Shown here: positions 1 through 12,300 of the stretch, piece after piece
Position numbering within the stretch: position 1 is the first letter of the stretch
How the letters are laid out: each line of letters begins with the position of its first letter
Source: Siphonodentalium dalli
Taxonomy: Eukaryota > Mollusca > Scaphopoda > Gadilida > Siphonodentaliidae
Reading direction: 5' to 3'
DNA length: 64,000 nt
NCBI GenBank assembly: GCA_032622095.1
Contig: CP136069.1
Location: 84,650,958-84,714,957, forward strand
Notes under the pieces: generated by a model
The model's database searches: none
Seen by the model: the letters and a program-made list of their open reading frames with translations, nothing else
What the model was told of the DNA's origin: nothing
Position numbers and translations under genes: made by a program

Positions 1-1965
1 TACTATGAATACTTGGTGATAGTTTTGAGTTATAACATGCCCCTAAGGTGTTATCCAGTTTGTTTTTAAATTCGCTATAGCATGCTTAAGCATACCCAAA
101 ATAAATTAAAACCAAATTTTTTTTTACAGACCGTAAATTATGGCCGATGAGATCGGCCCGTGGCACTCAAAGGGTTAATTGAAATACAGTGAGATGCTGG
201 CAAGTCAATAAATCAGTGCAACATCATTTTACCAAGGTCCCACAAGTAGGCCAGTGGGCTCGCTTCAAGGCGAACATCCAAGAGGCTACAAAGATTTCTT
301 ACCACGGGCAGTAATCACCGTGGTATATTGAAGTAAAGTGGAGTGTCAGGTTACTACGTTTTCATATCTTGGCCGTCTTTGATCAGAGAAACCTATTCAA
401 CAATATTGTAGAATGGGTGTAAAGAAATATACCCAAGTTTCGCCAAAATGAGGACAAAGTATGATGTGATTGATATTTCATTTGATAACAAACTTTGAAT
501 GAAATTTGGTTGTCGTCAAAGCCTGTATATCAGGTTGTCCTAGGCACCAATCAAACCAATCGCCTGACTCGTAGTAACCCAAACTGTTACAGCCATACTG
601 TACATACATGGATGTAAAGAATGCAACACGATATTTATATCAAGAGACAACACATCAATTTGAAGTGTGGTTATATATGTGATAACTAATAGAATCTCCC
701 TGTTACTAGGTGTTAGTAACTATTGTACTAATGATACAATGAGATATAGGATATTTAAAAGCGATATATAGACAAGGCAGAATTTTCTGAATACCTTGAA
801 GTCGCTGTAATGTTTAATTACATGTGCCAAATACAAGACATCATGTTCATACATACTGGCAGGCATATATTCGCAGGTATTGATCGTTAAAACAATGTTA
901 CAGATCGCTCAGTCAAAAGAAATGTCAATTGTCATCTGAAAACAAGGACTATCTTTCTGATTTTATTCATGTAAATTATTACAAAGGAGACATTGCTGTC
1001 CTGTACAAATTTCTTCGAACTAACAGAGCAGGTCCATGTATGATTTAGCAGTATACGTTATTCACATAGCAACAGAACTTATTAAATAAGCGAAGCGAGT
1101 CGACTGAAACGTAGTGAAAGTGAAAACGTGTATCACGAAAATAGGAGACTTCGCCTACCTGACCACATGGCGTCCTCAATCGTAAGTTATCACGCCGTAT
1201 ATGTTGCACAAAAATGCAATATTTGGTCGCGCCACAAGTAAGCTATGTGCGTCTTTAGTCATTGTCAAGATGTCCTGCATATTTCTAAGATTTGAAAAGG
1301 AGCCGTCTTGAGGAGAAAACAAAACACGAAAACGAATTACGTATACAAAAGAAACGAAAAAAAATTCGGTGCGGATGTGAGAAATATTAATTAACAAACG
1401 GGTCAGACGACAAATAAATTGCAAGTTTGTTATCAACAATAAATATTGAGGCGATAAACTCGCAATTCAGAAAAATACTCCCTTTAGAAACATTGGTTGG
1501 TTGGTTTTAGAAAGTAATCGAAACCATGTCCTGTCGACTAGGAGGAGGAATAAAAACTGATCAGATAATAAGACTGCGGGATTTACTAAGGCGTATTCAT
1601 GCGTGACTAATCTGAGCTCGGGTGTGAAACGGAGTCAGACGGCAATAAAATTTTAACCCTCCTGATTGACACAAGGCTAGAGATCTAATCCATATAGTTC
1701 AGTTGAAGGGCTTTCCTTGGCGGAAAAATACAATGTTTGGGAGCTTACCCTTTCAAATGGTATATAATATGGCATATATTTTACATAATATGAATTAGGG
1801 GTTCGAAAATTAAGTGGGCCTTTAATGTTAAATTGCCTATTTTCAAACAAGTTTTTGTTGTCAAGTCATTTTGTGTGACAGTTGTCATATTTAATACAAC
1901 TAAAGACTGAGAGAATGTATGTTCCTGGGTGTATTATATCATATCAGCAGGTGTTGTAAAACTAC
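1..1965. other. left edge, no gene recognised
   Basis: AT-rich non-coding DNA downstream of the last visible POMT1 exon. Only a short terminal fragment ending AAAGGGTTAA (about 166-178) resembles a TTAA MITE end. I searched the minus strand for the missing POMT1 C-terminal segment and saw none. Confidence 0.6.
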
Positions 1966-2193
1966 TTAACCCTTTCATGGCAGGTGCTGCGCTGGTGCAG
2001 CATTAAAGATCCTGTGCCAGTGCATTCTCTTATATATGCGAGTCTCCCATAGGGAGCATATATAAGAGAATGCACTGGCTTACAATGTCAAGATAATTAT
2101 ATTGTTAGGACAATGCATTCTCTTATATATGCGAGGCACTGGCACTGGATATTTAATGTTGCAACAGTACAATTCCCGTCATGAAAGCGCTAA
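1966..2193. mobile_element. TTAA MITE family B (piggyBac-like), copy 1
   Basis: Starts TTAACCCTTTCATGGCAGG and ends CCCGTCATGAAAGCGCTAA. The family has near-identical inverted ends (CCCTTTCATGAC / GTCATGAAAGGG) next to TTAA, the target and end style of piggyBac. Inside are hairpins built on CATTCTCTTATATATGCGAG and GCACTGGC. The right TTAA is mutated here. Confidence 0.75.
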
Positions 2194-2672
2194 AAGGTAT
2201 ATTCTCAGTTGAATGCATCAATTGGATACGAATTTGGATATCATTTTCAGGTTGCTAAAATAATATCATTCTTGACAGTATATAAGGAATGTGAATTTTG
2301 CTTGCATTAAATTTTTTTTCAAGATAAATAATGGAGGTTTGCACACATAGTCATTGGAGGAACTTACGGTTACTAGGAGAAAAGGTTTAATTAACCCTTT
2401 CATGTAACTTTTATAGTTTATATTATATCAGCAAATTGTAATACATAGAAGCAGATGAATCTTCTGAATTAATATGCAGATTATAGATATGGAAGCCTTC
2501 CGACCATTGCGGAACATCTGAAAAAGGCATCGCTAGAGCTTCTCTGTGAAATTTATGCCATCTGGACACAATTAGACAAGCTGAATTCAATTTATTATTT
2601 CATGAATGACCCAACTGGCAATTGACCAAACAGTAAATGGGATTTAGTGTAAAACACAGTGGCAATATGAGT

Positions 2673-2870
2673 TACAGTAATGCCCTATATAATCGACTCC
2701 TTAACAACAGCAGAATTATGGGTAATATTTCAGGATTTAGTCGGAAATATGGTTGTTGCCATTCATCGGAAAGCTCTGTGAGAGCTTGCCGATGAATGGC
2801 AACAAGCCATATTCCCGACTAATTCCTGAAAAATTACCCATAATTCTGCTGTAGTTTAAAAGGAGTAAAT
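2673..2870. mobile_element. palindromic hairpin MITE family A, copy 1
   Basis: Foldback element of about 215 bp. The left half (TACAGTAATGCCCTA.., CCTTAACCACAGCAGAATTA, GTCGGAAATATGGCTTGTTG) is followed by its own reverse complement, so the whole unit is one long hairpin. TA at both ends suggests a Tc1/mariner-type target. This copy is diverged. Confidence 0.75.
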
Positions 2871-2937
2871 GGCTCTTCAATTGACTAATTGGTGAACAGG
2901 ATTTAGCGTAAACACATGGGCTATGTAAATATTACAA

Positions 2938-3154
2938 TACAGTAATGCCCAAAGTAATTGACCACTTAACCACAGCCGAATTATGGGTAATTTTTCAGGA
3001 TTTAGTCGGAAATATGGCTTGATGCCATTCATCGGAAAGCTCTCGGTGAGAGCTTTCCGATGAATGGCAACAAGCCATATTTCCGACTAAATCCTGAAAA
3101 ATTACCCATAATTCTGCTGTGGTTAAGTGGTCAATTACTTTGGGAATTACTGTA
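2938..3154. mobile_element. palindromic MITE family A, copy 2, at POMT1 exon 16 donor
   Basis: Nearly perfect palindrome whose right end (ATTACTG-TA, 3147-3154) is only 6 bases from the exon 16 border at 3161. Confidence 0.85.
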
Positions 3155-3160
3155 TGTTAC

Positions 3161-3338
3161 CTTTGTAAGGCCACATAAAAGTGCTCCAATACAGCAGCTA
3201 GAAGTAGAACCTTGAATATCACGGCCGGTAGGTAGTTGTAGAGAAATAACGTGCTGTCTGTCAGGAAATGTGGCAAGTAGTGGATGAGATATCCCATAAG
3301 TAAGAACTCTCCAATAAAAACATAATGATCCCATTCAT
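3161..3338 (-). CDS. POMT1: POMT1 exon 16
   Basis: Acceptor TCAACAG|ATGAAT, donor CAAAG|GTAACA. Codes [40 protein letters not shown] and [10 protein letters not shown], matching the NYLPFFLM--TLFLYHYLPAL segment. The intron after it starts GTAACA and then runs straight into a palindromic MITE. At least one more exon must follow, as the final WKD-WD-L segment is absent. Confidence 0.94.
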
Positions 3339-6300
3339 CTGTTGAAGAAAATTCAGCTGAGAGTTAGTAATAGCATCCATTTGATTTATGTCACATAAAT
3401 TAACCCTTTCATGACGGGAGCTGTGCTGGTGCAGCATTAATGATCATGTACCAGTGCATTCTCTTATAAATGCGAGTCTCCCATAGGGAGCCTCGCATAT
3501 ATAAGAGAATGCACTGGCTTACAAGGTCAAGGCAAATACTGTTAGACCAATGTATTCTCTTATATATTGTATATGTGAGGCTCCCTATGGGAGACTCGCA
3601 TATATAAAAGAATGCAATGGCACAAGATTTTCAAAAAATTTCAGGAAGCTCCAATCATGGAAGAGTTAAAGGTGGCGCAGAGTTGGCTAATTTCAATATT
3701 GATGATAATGGGAGATTTTCAGAAACTTATTCTTCCAGAATTGAAGCTACATCCTCAAACTTATGGATTCATCAAATGCAGTAATGCTCTAAATAATCGA
3801 CTCCTTAACCACATAAGAATTATGGGTAATTTTTCAGGATTTAGACAAAAATATGGCTTGTTGCCATTCATCGGAAAGCTCTCAGTGAGACCCTGCCTTC
3901 AAAACAACACTTCTTTGTGAAGCAATCATGCTAAAAGCCTGCAATTAGTGGGCTAGCATCACCAAATTCACCCTCTGGGGACCTCATTCTGCTTATGCCT
4001 CATCTTCTGGGAAGTATCTATAGTGTCAAATTAACATTGTTTTTAGTTACTTTTTCCCCTTCTCTTCAGTTTCTATATCCCCTAATTTGCAGAAGACAAA
4101 ATGCATAATCGATGTGACTAATGGATGAACATCACCAACTTCAACTGGGGAACTTCAATCTGAATGCAGGCAGATGTAGGTTTCCCATAGAAATTGAGGC
4201 CTATGCAGAATGAGGTCCCCAGAGGGTGAATGGTGATGTTAGCCCACTGTGCAGGAAACCGTCACTAAATTCACCCTCTGGGGACCTCATTCTGAAAATA
4301 TCAGGAACACTAAATTCAGGCTTGTTGTGCTAGTGATGATTCAAAATCAGTTTAAAATGGGCCTAGATTAGCTTGATCATATAACATTATGAGTTGGATA
4401 AGCTATCCAATGTATATTTCAACCACTTTAGTGATTATGGCAGTATGTGGCAACGTTGTTTCTGGACTAAAATAGCAGAGCTGGCTGAAAATAAGTAGTT
4501 GCATTGTAAATCAAACCAGACCAAGGTCACCTAGAGGGTCACCTGAAGGAGGTAAAATTTCCAATTCCAGCCATGCAAATTGTGTTGTATCTAGCTTGCT
4601 GTAAGAACATGTTCCTGAAAGTACCCTCCCTTTACTATTAACTGTGGTTGAATGTTAATATGCTAAATGAACTGCAAGAAATTTCCCCAAAAAGTCAGCT
4701 GAGACAGAACATTTACAGACAAAACCAATGTAATGGTAGGGTTAAAATTAACAGCAAATGCCCAAACTTAAATGCTAATTTGCTAAAAGTACACAATGGT
4801 TGTGTATTGTCACAAATAAATGTCAAATGTCATGAAAACGACCACTCAGAGTTGAATGTAGACCAGAAATTTAAACTTATAAACGATCGCTATAGTCTAC
4901 ACCAAAGGCAACAAGATCTCAGCATCAAGTATGTCAAATCTACCGCTCATGCGTTCGGTTGGTATTGCTTTCCGAGTTCGGATTTTGGGGGTAAATATTA
5001 ATGTATTCGTTCACTTATGGACTAGAAAAGTGATCCAATATTCGTAATTGAGAGGTTATGATTTACAGAGGTGATTTTTAGTGAGAATGCACTTGGTTGA
5101 ATTCAGGACCGGACAATTTGTTCGGAATGGAGAGGGATTCGGTTTATAGAAGGCCCAGTGTGGAGATGATTTACTGTAATAAGCTGACACTTAAAACAAT
5201 GATTGCATAGCTTTTCACTGCACCTTGACATGACTACAGACACCAACAATGTTACAGGTCTACATTATTCCCTAAAATGAAAACATTCTTAGTCGATCCA
5301 AGAAACAATGTAACAACTTACTTTCTGTGAGGTCGTAACAGTCTCTCCTACGTCGTAGTAGATAGTATCCCAGTAAACCGGTGTAGACAAGGAGTGCCAA
5401 ACTGGCTGTACACCATATAACAGGGTTACCCAGTAAATGTATCTGTGCCTACAGACAAAAACATCAATTTAATAAGGCAGGTTTTATGGCAGGAGATGCT
5501 TTGGATATATTTTCAAGACAAAGTGACTTATTTATTTTACAATAAAAGGCTGTTAGGCCAAATATCCCCCCAAATAAGGTGGCTTTATTTGACCGGTGGC
5601 TTTTTTAGAAATGAAAATTTTGATTCTGGAACAACCAATGAATCAAACTTTGCTTCCATCTACATGTATCTATGTTTGCTATTTCTGAATAACGCAATGA
5701 AGTATGCAAAATTCATCCAATGTATTCTAAAAATTTTAGTTGTCACGTAAAATTAAATGGATGTAGACCAGATTCGAACTGGTCCCCGATTCTCAAATTA
5801 TAATAGTCAAATTATAAGTCAACAAGAACCATAATTCTGGTAAAAATAGGCGGATGGAACCCAAATTCGAACTTGACCTGTATTTTCATACGAGTAATGC
5901 ACATACCAATTTGAAAACAATCAGATAACTAAAACAGTATTGTCACTTGGCACTGCATAAAGCTGGTAGCCATTTGCAGAACTATTTTTTTATCGTATGA
6001 AGGACCAAAACAACAAAAAACAACATAAATATTATTCAACCATGTTTGCAATAATCTGGCAGACACAAACATTCAATACTGATTCATCTTTTCAGACATA
6101 ATGTTGTTTTACAGTGATTTTTCCTCCAAAAAATAGTTCTGCAAATTGCTACCAAAAAACTAAAATATGCAATGAAAAATGTTTGATTTATTTTCTCGCA
6201 GACAGTCGTGATTTCAGATAGCAGACAGAGTGTAGACACTAGTTGGATTACTAAGCTAGATAATGCAGTGCGGTTTTGCAAACATTTCCTGTCAAACTTT

Positions 6301-9300
6301 CAAATGACTGCCTCAAAAAATCTTACCTTTTTTTTAACCAGTAAGGTTTGTGACATATCATCATGGTCTTGTATTGACCTCATGAAAGTTTGGAGATGTG
6401 TATACAATGCTTCTATTTTATCTCAAGTGAGTGTATTTAATATCACTCACCAAATACATTAAAAATATTTTTATATTTTTATTGAGAATGTGATAGCTCA
6501 ATATACGTTGTTCAACTCAACATGACATTGAGGCCACGATTAATTCATTGGACTGATAATATGTATATACAGAATTTCCGCTGGGTGAATTGAGGCCATG
6601 ATCAATTCATTGGACTGATAATATGTATATACAGTGTTTCAGCTGGGTGAATTGAGGCCACAATCAATTCATTGGACTGATAATATGTATATACAGCATT
6701 TCCGCTGGGTGAATTGAGGCCACAATCAATTCATTGGACTGATATTATGTATATACAGTGTTTCCGCTGATAAAATTGAGGCCACAATTAATACATTGGA
6801 CTGATAATATATATATACAGCGTTTCCGCTGGGTGAATTGAGGCCATGATCAATTCATTGGACTGATAATATGTATATACAGCGTTTCCGCTGGGTGAAT
6901 TGAGGCCACAATCAATTCATTGGACTGATAATATGTATATACAGCGTTTCCGCTGGGTGAATTGAGGCCATGATCAATTCATTGGACTGATAATATGTAT
7001 ATACAGCATTTCCGCTGGGTGAATTGAGGCCATGATCAATTCATTGGACTGATAATATGTATATACAGCGTTTCTGCTGGGTGAATTGAGGCCATGATCA
7101 ATTCATTGGACTGATAATATATATATACAGCATTTCCGCTGGGTGAATTGAGGCCATGATCAATTCATTGGACTGATAATATGTATATACAGCGTTTCTG
7201 CTGGGTGAATTGAGGCCATGATCAATTCATTGGACTGATAATATGTATATACAGTGTTTCAGCTGGGTGAATTGAGGCCACAATCAATTCATTGGACTGA
7301 TAATATGTATATACAGCATTTCCGCTGGGTGAATTGAGGCCACAATTAATACATTGGACTGATAATATATATATACAGCGTTTCCGCTGGGTGAATTGAG
7401 GCCATGATCAATTCATTGGACTGATAATATGTATATACAGCGTTTCCGCTGGGTGAATTGAGGCCACAATCAATTCATTGGACTGATAATATGTATATAC
7501 AGCGTTTCCGCTGGGTGAATTGAGGCCATGATCAATTCATTGGACTGATAATATGTATATACAGCATTTCCGCTGGGTGAATTGAGGCCATGATCAATTC
7601 ATTGGACTGATAATATGTATATACAGCGTTTCTGCTGGGTGAATTGAGGCCATGATCAATTCATTGGACTGATAATATATATATACAGCATTTCCGCTGG
7701 GTGAATTGAGGCCATGATCAATTCATTGGACTGATAATATGTATATACAGCGTTTCTGCTGGGTGAATTGAGGCCATGATCAATTCATTGGACTGATAAT
7801 ATATATATACAGCATTTCCGCTGGGTGAATTGAGGCCATGATCAATTCATTGGACTGATAATATAGATATACATGTATACAATGATTCCGCTGGGTGAAT
7901 TGAGGCCATGATCAATTCATTGGACTGATAATATGTATATACAGCATTTCCGCTGGGTGAATTGAGGCCATGATCAATTCATTGGACTGATAATATGTAT
8001 ATACAGCATTTCCGCTGGGTGAATTGAGGCCACAGTCAATTCATTGGACTAATAATATGTATATACAGCATTTCCGCTGGGTGAATTGAGGCCACAATCA
8101 ATTCATTGGACTGATAATATGTATATACAGCATTTCCGCTAGGTGAATTGAGGCCATGATCAATTCATTGGACTGATAATATGTATATACAATGTTTCCG
8201 CTGGGTGAATTGAGGTCACGATCAATTCATTGGACTGATAATATGTATATACAGCATTTCCGCTGGGTGAATTGAGGCCATGATCAATTCATTGGACTGA
8301 TAATATGTATATACAGCGTTTCCGCTGGGTGAATTGAGGCCACAATCAATTCATTGGACTGATAATATGTATATACAGCATTTCCGCTGGGTGAATTGAG
8401 GCCACAATCAATTCATTGGACTGATAATATGTATATACAGCATTTCTGCTGGGTGAATTGAGGCCACGGTCAATTCATTGGACTGATATTATGTATATAC
8501 AGTGTTTCCGCTGATAAAATTGAGGCCACGATTAATACATTGGACTGATAATATATATATACAGCGTTCCGCTGGGTGAATTGAGGCCATGATCAATTCA
8601 TTGGACTGATAATATGTATATACAGCGTTTCCGCTGGGTGAATTGAGGCCATGATCAATTCATTGGACTGATAATATGTATATACAGCGTTTCTGATGGG
8701 TGAATTGAGGCCATGATCAATTCATTGGACTGATAATATATATATACAGCATTTCCGCTGGGTGAATTGAGGCCATGATCAATTCATTGGACTGATAATA
8801 TATATATACATGTATACAATGTTTCCGCTGGGTGAATTGAGGCCATGATCAATTCATTGGACTGATAATATGTATATACAACATTTCTGCTGGGTGAATT
8901 GAGGTCACGATAAATTCATTGGACTGATAATATGTATATACAGCGTTTCCGCTGGGTGAATTGAGGTCACGATCAATTCATTGGACTGATAATATGTATA
9001 TACAGCGTTTCCGCTGGGTGAATTGAGGCCATGATAAATTCATTGGACTGATAATATGTATATACAGCATTTCCGCTGGGTGAATTGAGGTCACGATCAA
9101 TTCATTGGACTGATAATATGTATATACAGCGTTTCCGCTTGGTGAATTGAGGCTACGATCAATTCATTGGACTGATAATATGTATATACAGCATTTCCGC
9201 TGGGTGAATTGAGACCATGATCAATTCATAGGACTGATATTATGTATGTACAGCGTTTCCGCTGGGTGAATTGAGGTCACGATAAATTCATTGGACTGAT

Positions 9301-12300
9301 AATATGTATATACAGCGTTTCCACAGGGTGAATTGAGGTCACGATCAATTCATTGGACTGATATTACGTATATACAGCGTTTCAGCTGGGTGAATTGAGG
9401 CCATGATCAATTCATTGGACTGATAATATGTATATACAGCATTTACGCTGGGTGCATTGAGGTCACGATCAATTCATTGGACTGATAATATGTATATACA
9501 GCGTTTCCGCTGGGTGAATTGAGGCCACGATCAATTCATTGGACTGATAATATGTATATACAGCACTTCCGCTGGGTGAAATGAGGCCAAGATCAATTCA
9601 TTGGACTGATAATATTAGTGTTGAAATGATTAGTGAATTTCAGAGTCGACTAGTCGAGGCCCAAAAGTCGCGTTGCGTCGACTAGTCGGTACCCGATATA
9701 AAAACTTTCAAACATAACATTGTACGGAAAATTCATCGTACATGGCGTACACTGATGACTGATGCAATGACGGTCTATTGCGTTGCCCATTTCCCTGCAT
9801 ACACATTTATTTGGGAAATAATACTGTAAACATCTTGATATTTATCCAACACACTGAATATATTTTATATAATTAAACATGTGGTGGATAATGATTAGAA
9901 ACACGATCATTTATACATGTTTTTAATTTAATAGCATTCGAGATTATTTCGTTTAGTCACGTGATCACCAATAAACCGGTGCCGAGCGGTGTCACTATAA
10001 AATGTTAATGTTCCGACTAAATACGCCCTATAGTAGGCTACGTTGTAGAATACGATAGCCAGTTCTTAATGTCAGTATCATTTATATATGGTAGCACCAA
10101 TGACGTCACCCTAAGCGACCTTCACCCAGCGTCGCATCATAACCCGACGGTGCGAGATCAATTGAAATGTACACAGTGTCTATATCAAAGCGGTCTCGGA
10201 CAAACGACAAAGCCACGTCAAGCATTGCCATCATGTCTTTGACCTCAAACGACGAGTGAGACATTGTGTTGTCAATTTCATTCGTTCAATTAATAGTCGG
10301 GTCACCGGTCCGTGTGTGTATATACTAGTAACACTGTCAATTCCGGGTGCCACCAAACGTTATACTTACCATAACTTACACGCAGTTAACACCGTTTATG
10401 CCGGAATCTATCTTGAAAACGTTATACGTGAAACTAATACACTATATTCCGACTAGTCAACGGCAAAATTCAGAGTCGACGTTCTGACATTTCAGCGTCG
10501 TCTATGACTAGTCGATTAATCGTTTCAACCCTAGATAATATGTATGTACAGCGTTTCAGCTGGGTGAATTGAGGCCACGATCAATTCATTGGACTGATAA
10601 TATGTATATACAGCGTTTCAGCTGGGTGAATTGAGGCCACAATCAATTCATTGGACTGATAATATGTATATACAGCGTTTCCGCTGGGTGAATTGAGGCC
10701 ATGATCAATTCATTGGACAGATAATATGTAAATACAGCGTTGCCGCTGGGTGAATTGAGGCCATGATAATTTCATTGGACTGATAATATGTATATACAGC
10801 ATTTCCGCTGGGTGAATTGAGGCCATGATCAATTCATTGGACTGATAATATGTATATACAGCGTTTCCACTAGAGGGGCAGCAGGTTTTTAAAGTTCCAT
10901 TCTCCTGGCCCAAATTTCACTTCCATCATATTCCCTACCCAATCATTATCTCGAGAACACACAAAGTGATGATAACCAGTTTATCTTACAATTCACCCAA
11001 CCGACTATTGTCTAATATGTAGTATCTTATGAGAACTATGTCATTGCTCATATAGAGATAATGCGCCACACAGTTGGCGTGGTGCATCAACGATTAAGTG
11101 TGTGAAAACAGATCTGAATAGTCATACGCTCTAAATCAAAACAATAATTTTTTGTGAAATTCAACTGATTTTATTTAGTGTATTCGGCATTGTCATCGCA
11201 AACAACTCAATTAAATGGATATAATAGATGTTTTAGTCCAATTTTTTGAAAATAATAGGACTAATTGATGTCAATTGGACTGTTAGTCATATTTTGTTTA
11301 CAAAGAAGCGAGTCTCCACACAGCTCATGCGCAGTCACGGCATGTTGCCATGCAGGATACAAGATCGGAAACTGACAAGGCATTTTGCGTGTATGAGGAA
11401 AAATAGCTATATTTTGAGATAAATGGAGATATTTTTATTTAACAGCCAACACTGATTTATTATTACTAGTGAAGTATTTTGCAGAAAAATATTTTCTTTG
11501 GGGCTACACACATCAACAATTATATTACCTTATTCTGAAAGATATCCCAGTAGTTGTCGCTAAAAGCCATGTGGTTGATTCTACCTGGTTACATCGCGAT
11601 TACGTTCTCAAATAACACACTGTCCCGATTTGTGATAATGTATACCAGGTCCAGATGTTATCTGCTGAAGGTTGATCAGGAATATTTCATGCTATAAATT
11701 TTTTTTCATGAATGTAGTGAAGTTGAATATAGAAATACATTTCAAATTTCAACAGTTTCCTCTACCGTTGTTAGCGACAGTAGGAATAATTGTCAGCAAC
11801 ACTTATTTTACAGCCATATTTACCTTAAAGTTTTCATCGCAAAACTGATGGTACATACAATGTCAATGTTATGCAGTGGCCAGTGACAATACTGTTACAT
11901 TACTCAACACTTCAATTTGTTAAAAATTAAACACAATTTCTTGACTTCATGGACTTATATTATAGTAGACATTTAAAATTTGGGATTTTAAAGTTATCGT
12001 CTGGTTTACTAATACTAGTAGATATTCGCAACTGGTTGATGGATGGAGATTTCCCCCGGTAGCTATAAACCATTCCCTCAACCCTAGTGGAACCCTGGTA
12101 TATAACAAGATATTGGGGACAAATTAATTGCTCACTTACATTACTCCTTGAGCTCATCCAATAAGCAACATTCCGAGTGGCGAGAGGCCACTCCAAAGGG
12201 GTGGAGCCATATTTGTGTTCCATTCCCGCATCCAGGGTTGAGAAGAACATTTTATACTGGAGCTCACGGAACTTTGCCCAGAACGAGAGATGAGTCGGCA

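Noticed and set aside
1-3130. missing last exon of POMT1
   Set aside because: No WKD-WD-L or TYG-like coding segment was seen on the minus strand; it probably lies beyond the left edge.
3612-3920. 102-codon ORF at 3612-3920
   Set aside because: Composed of the end of a TTAA MITE and half of a palindromic MITE.
4648-5001. 117-codon plus-strand ORF in the intron between POMT1 exons 15 and 16
   Set aside because: Asn/Lys/Gln-rich composition as expected from AT-rich DNA, no domain, no splice support.
5757-5880. tRNA T-arm-like strings (GACCAGTTCGAATCTGGTC and AAGTTCGAATTTGG)
   Set aside because: No acceptor, D or anticodon arms could be built around either string. The block CATAATTCTGGTAAAAATA nearby looks like a unit of a repeat-cored element.
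6527-10871. CRISPR array
   Set aside because: The 62 bp units are contiguous with no unique spacers, and the setting is an animal intron.
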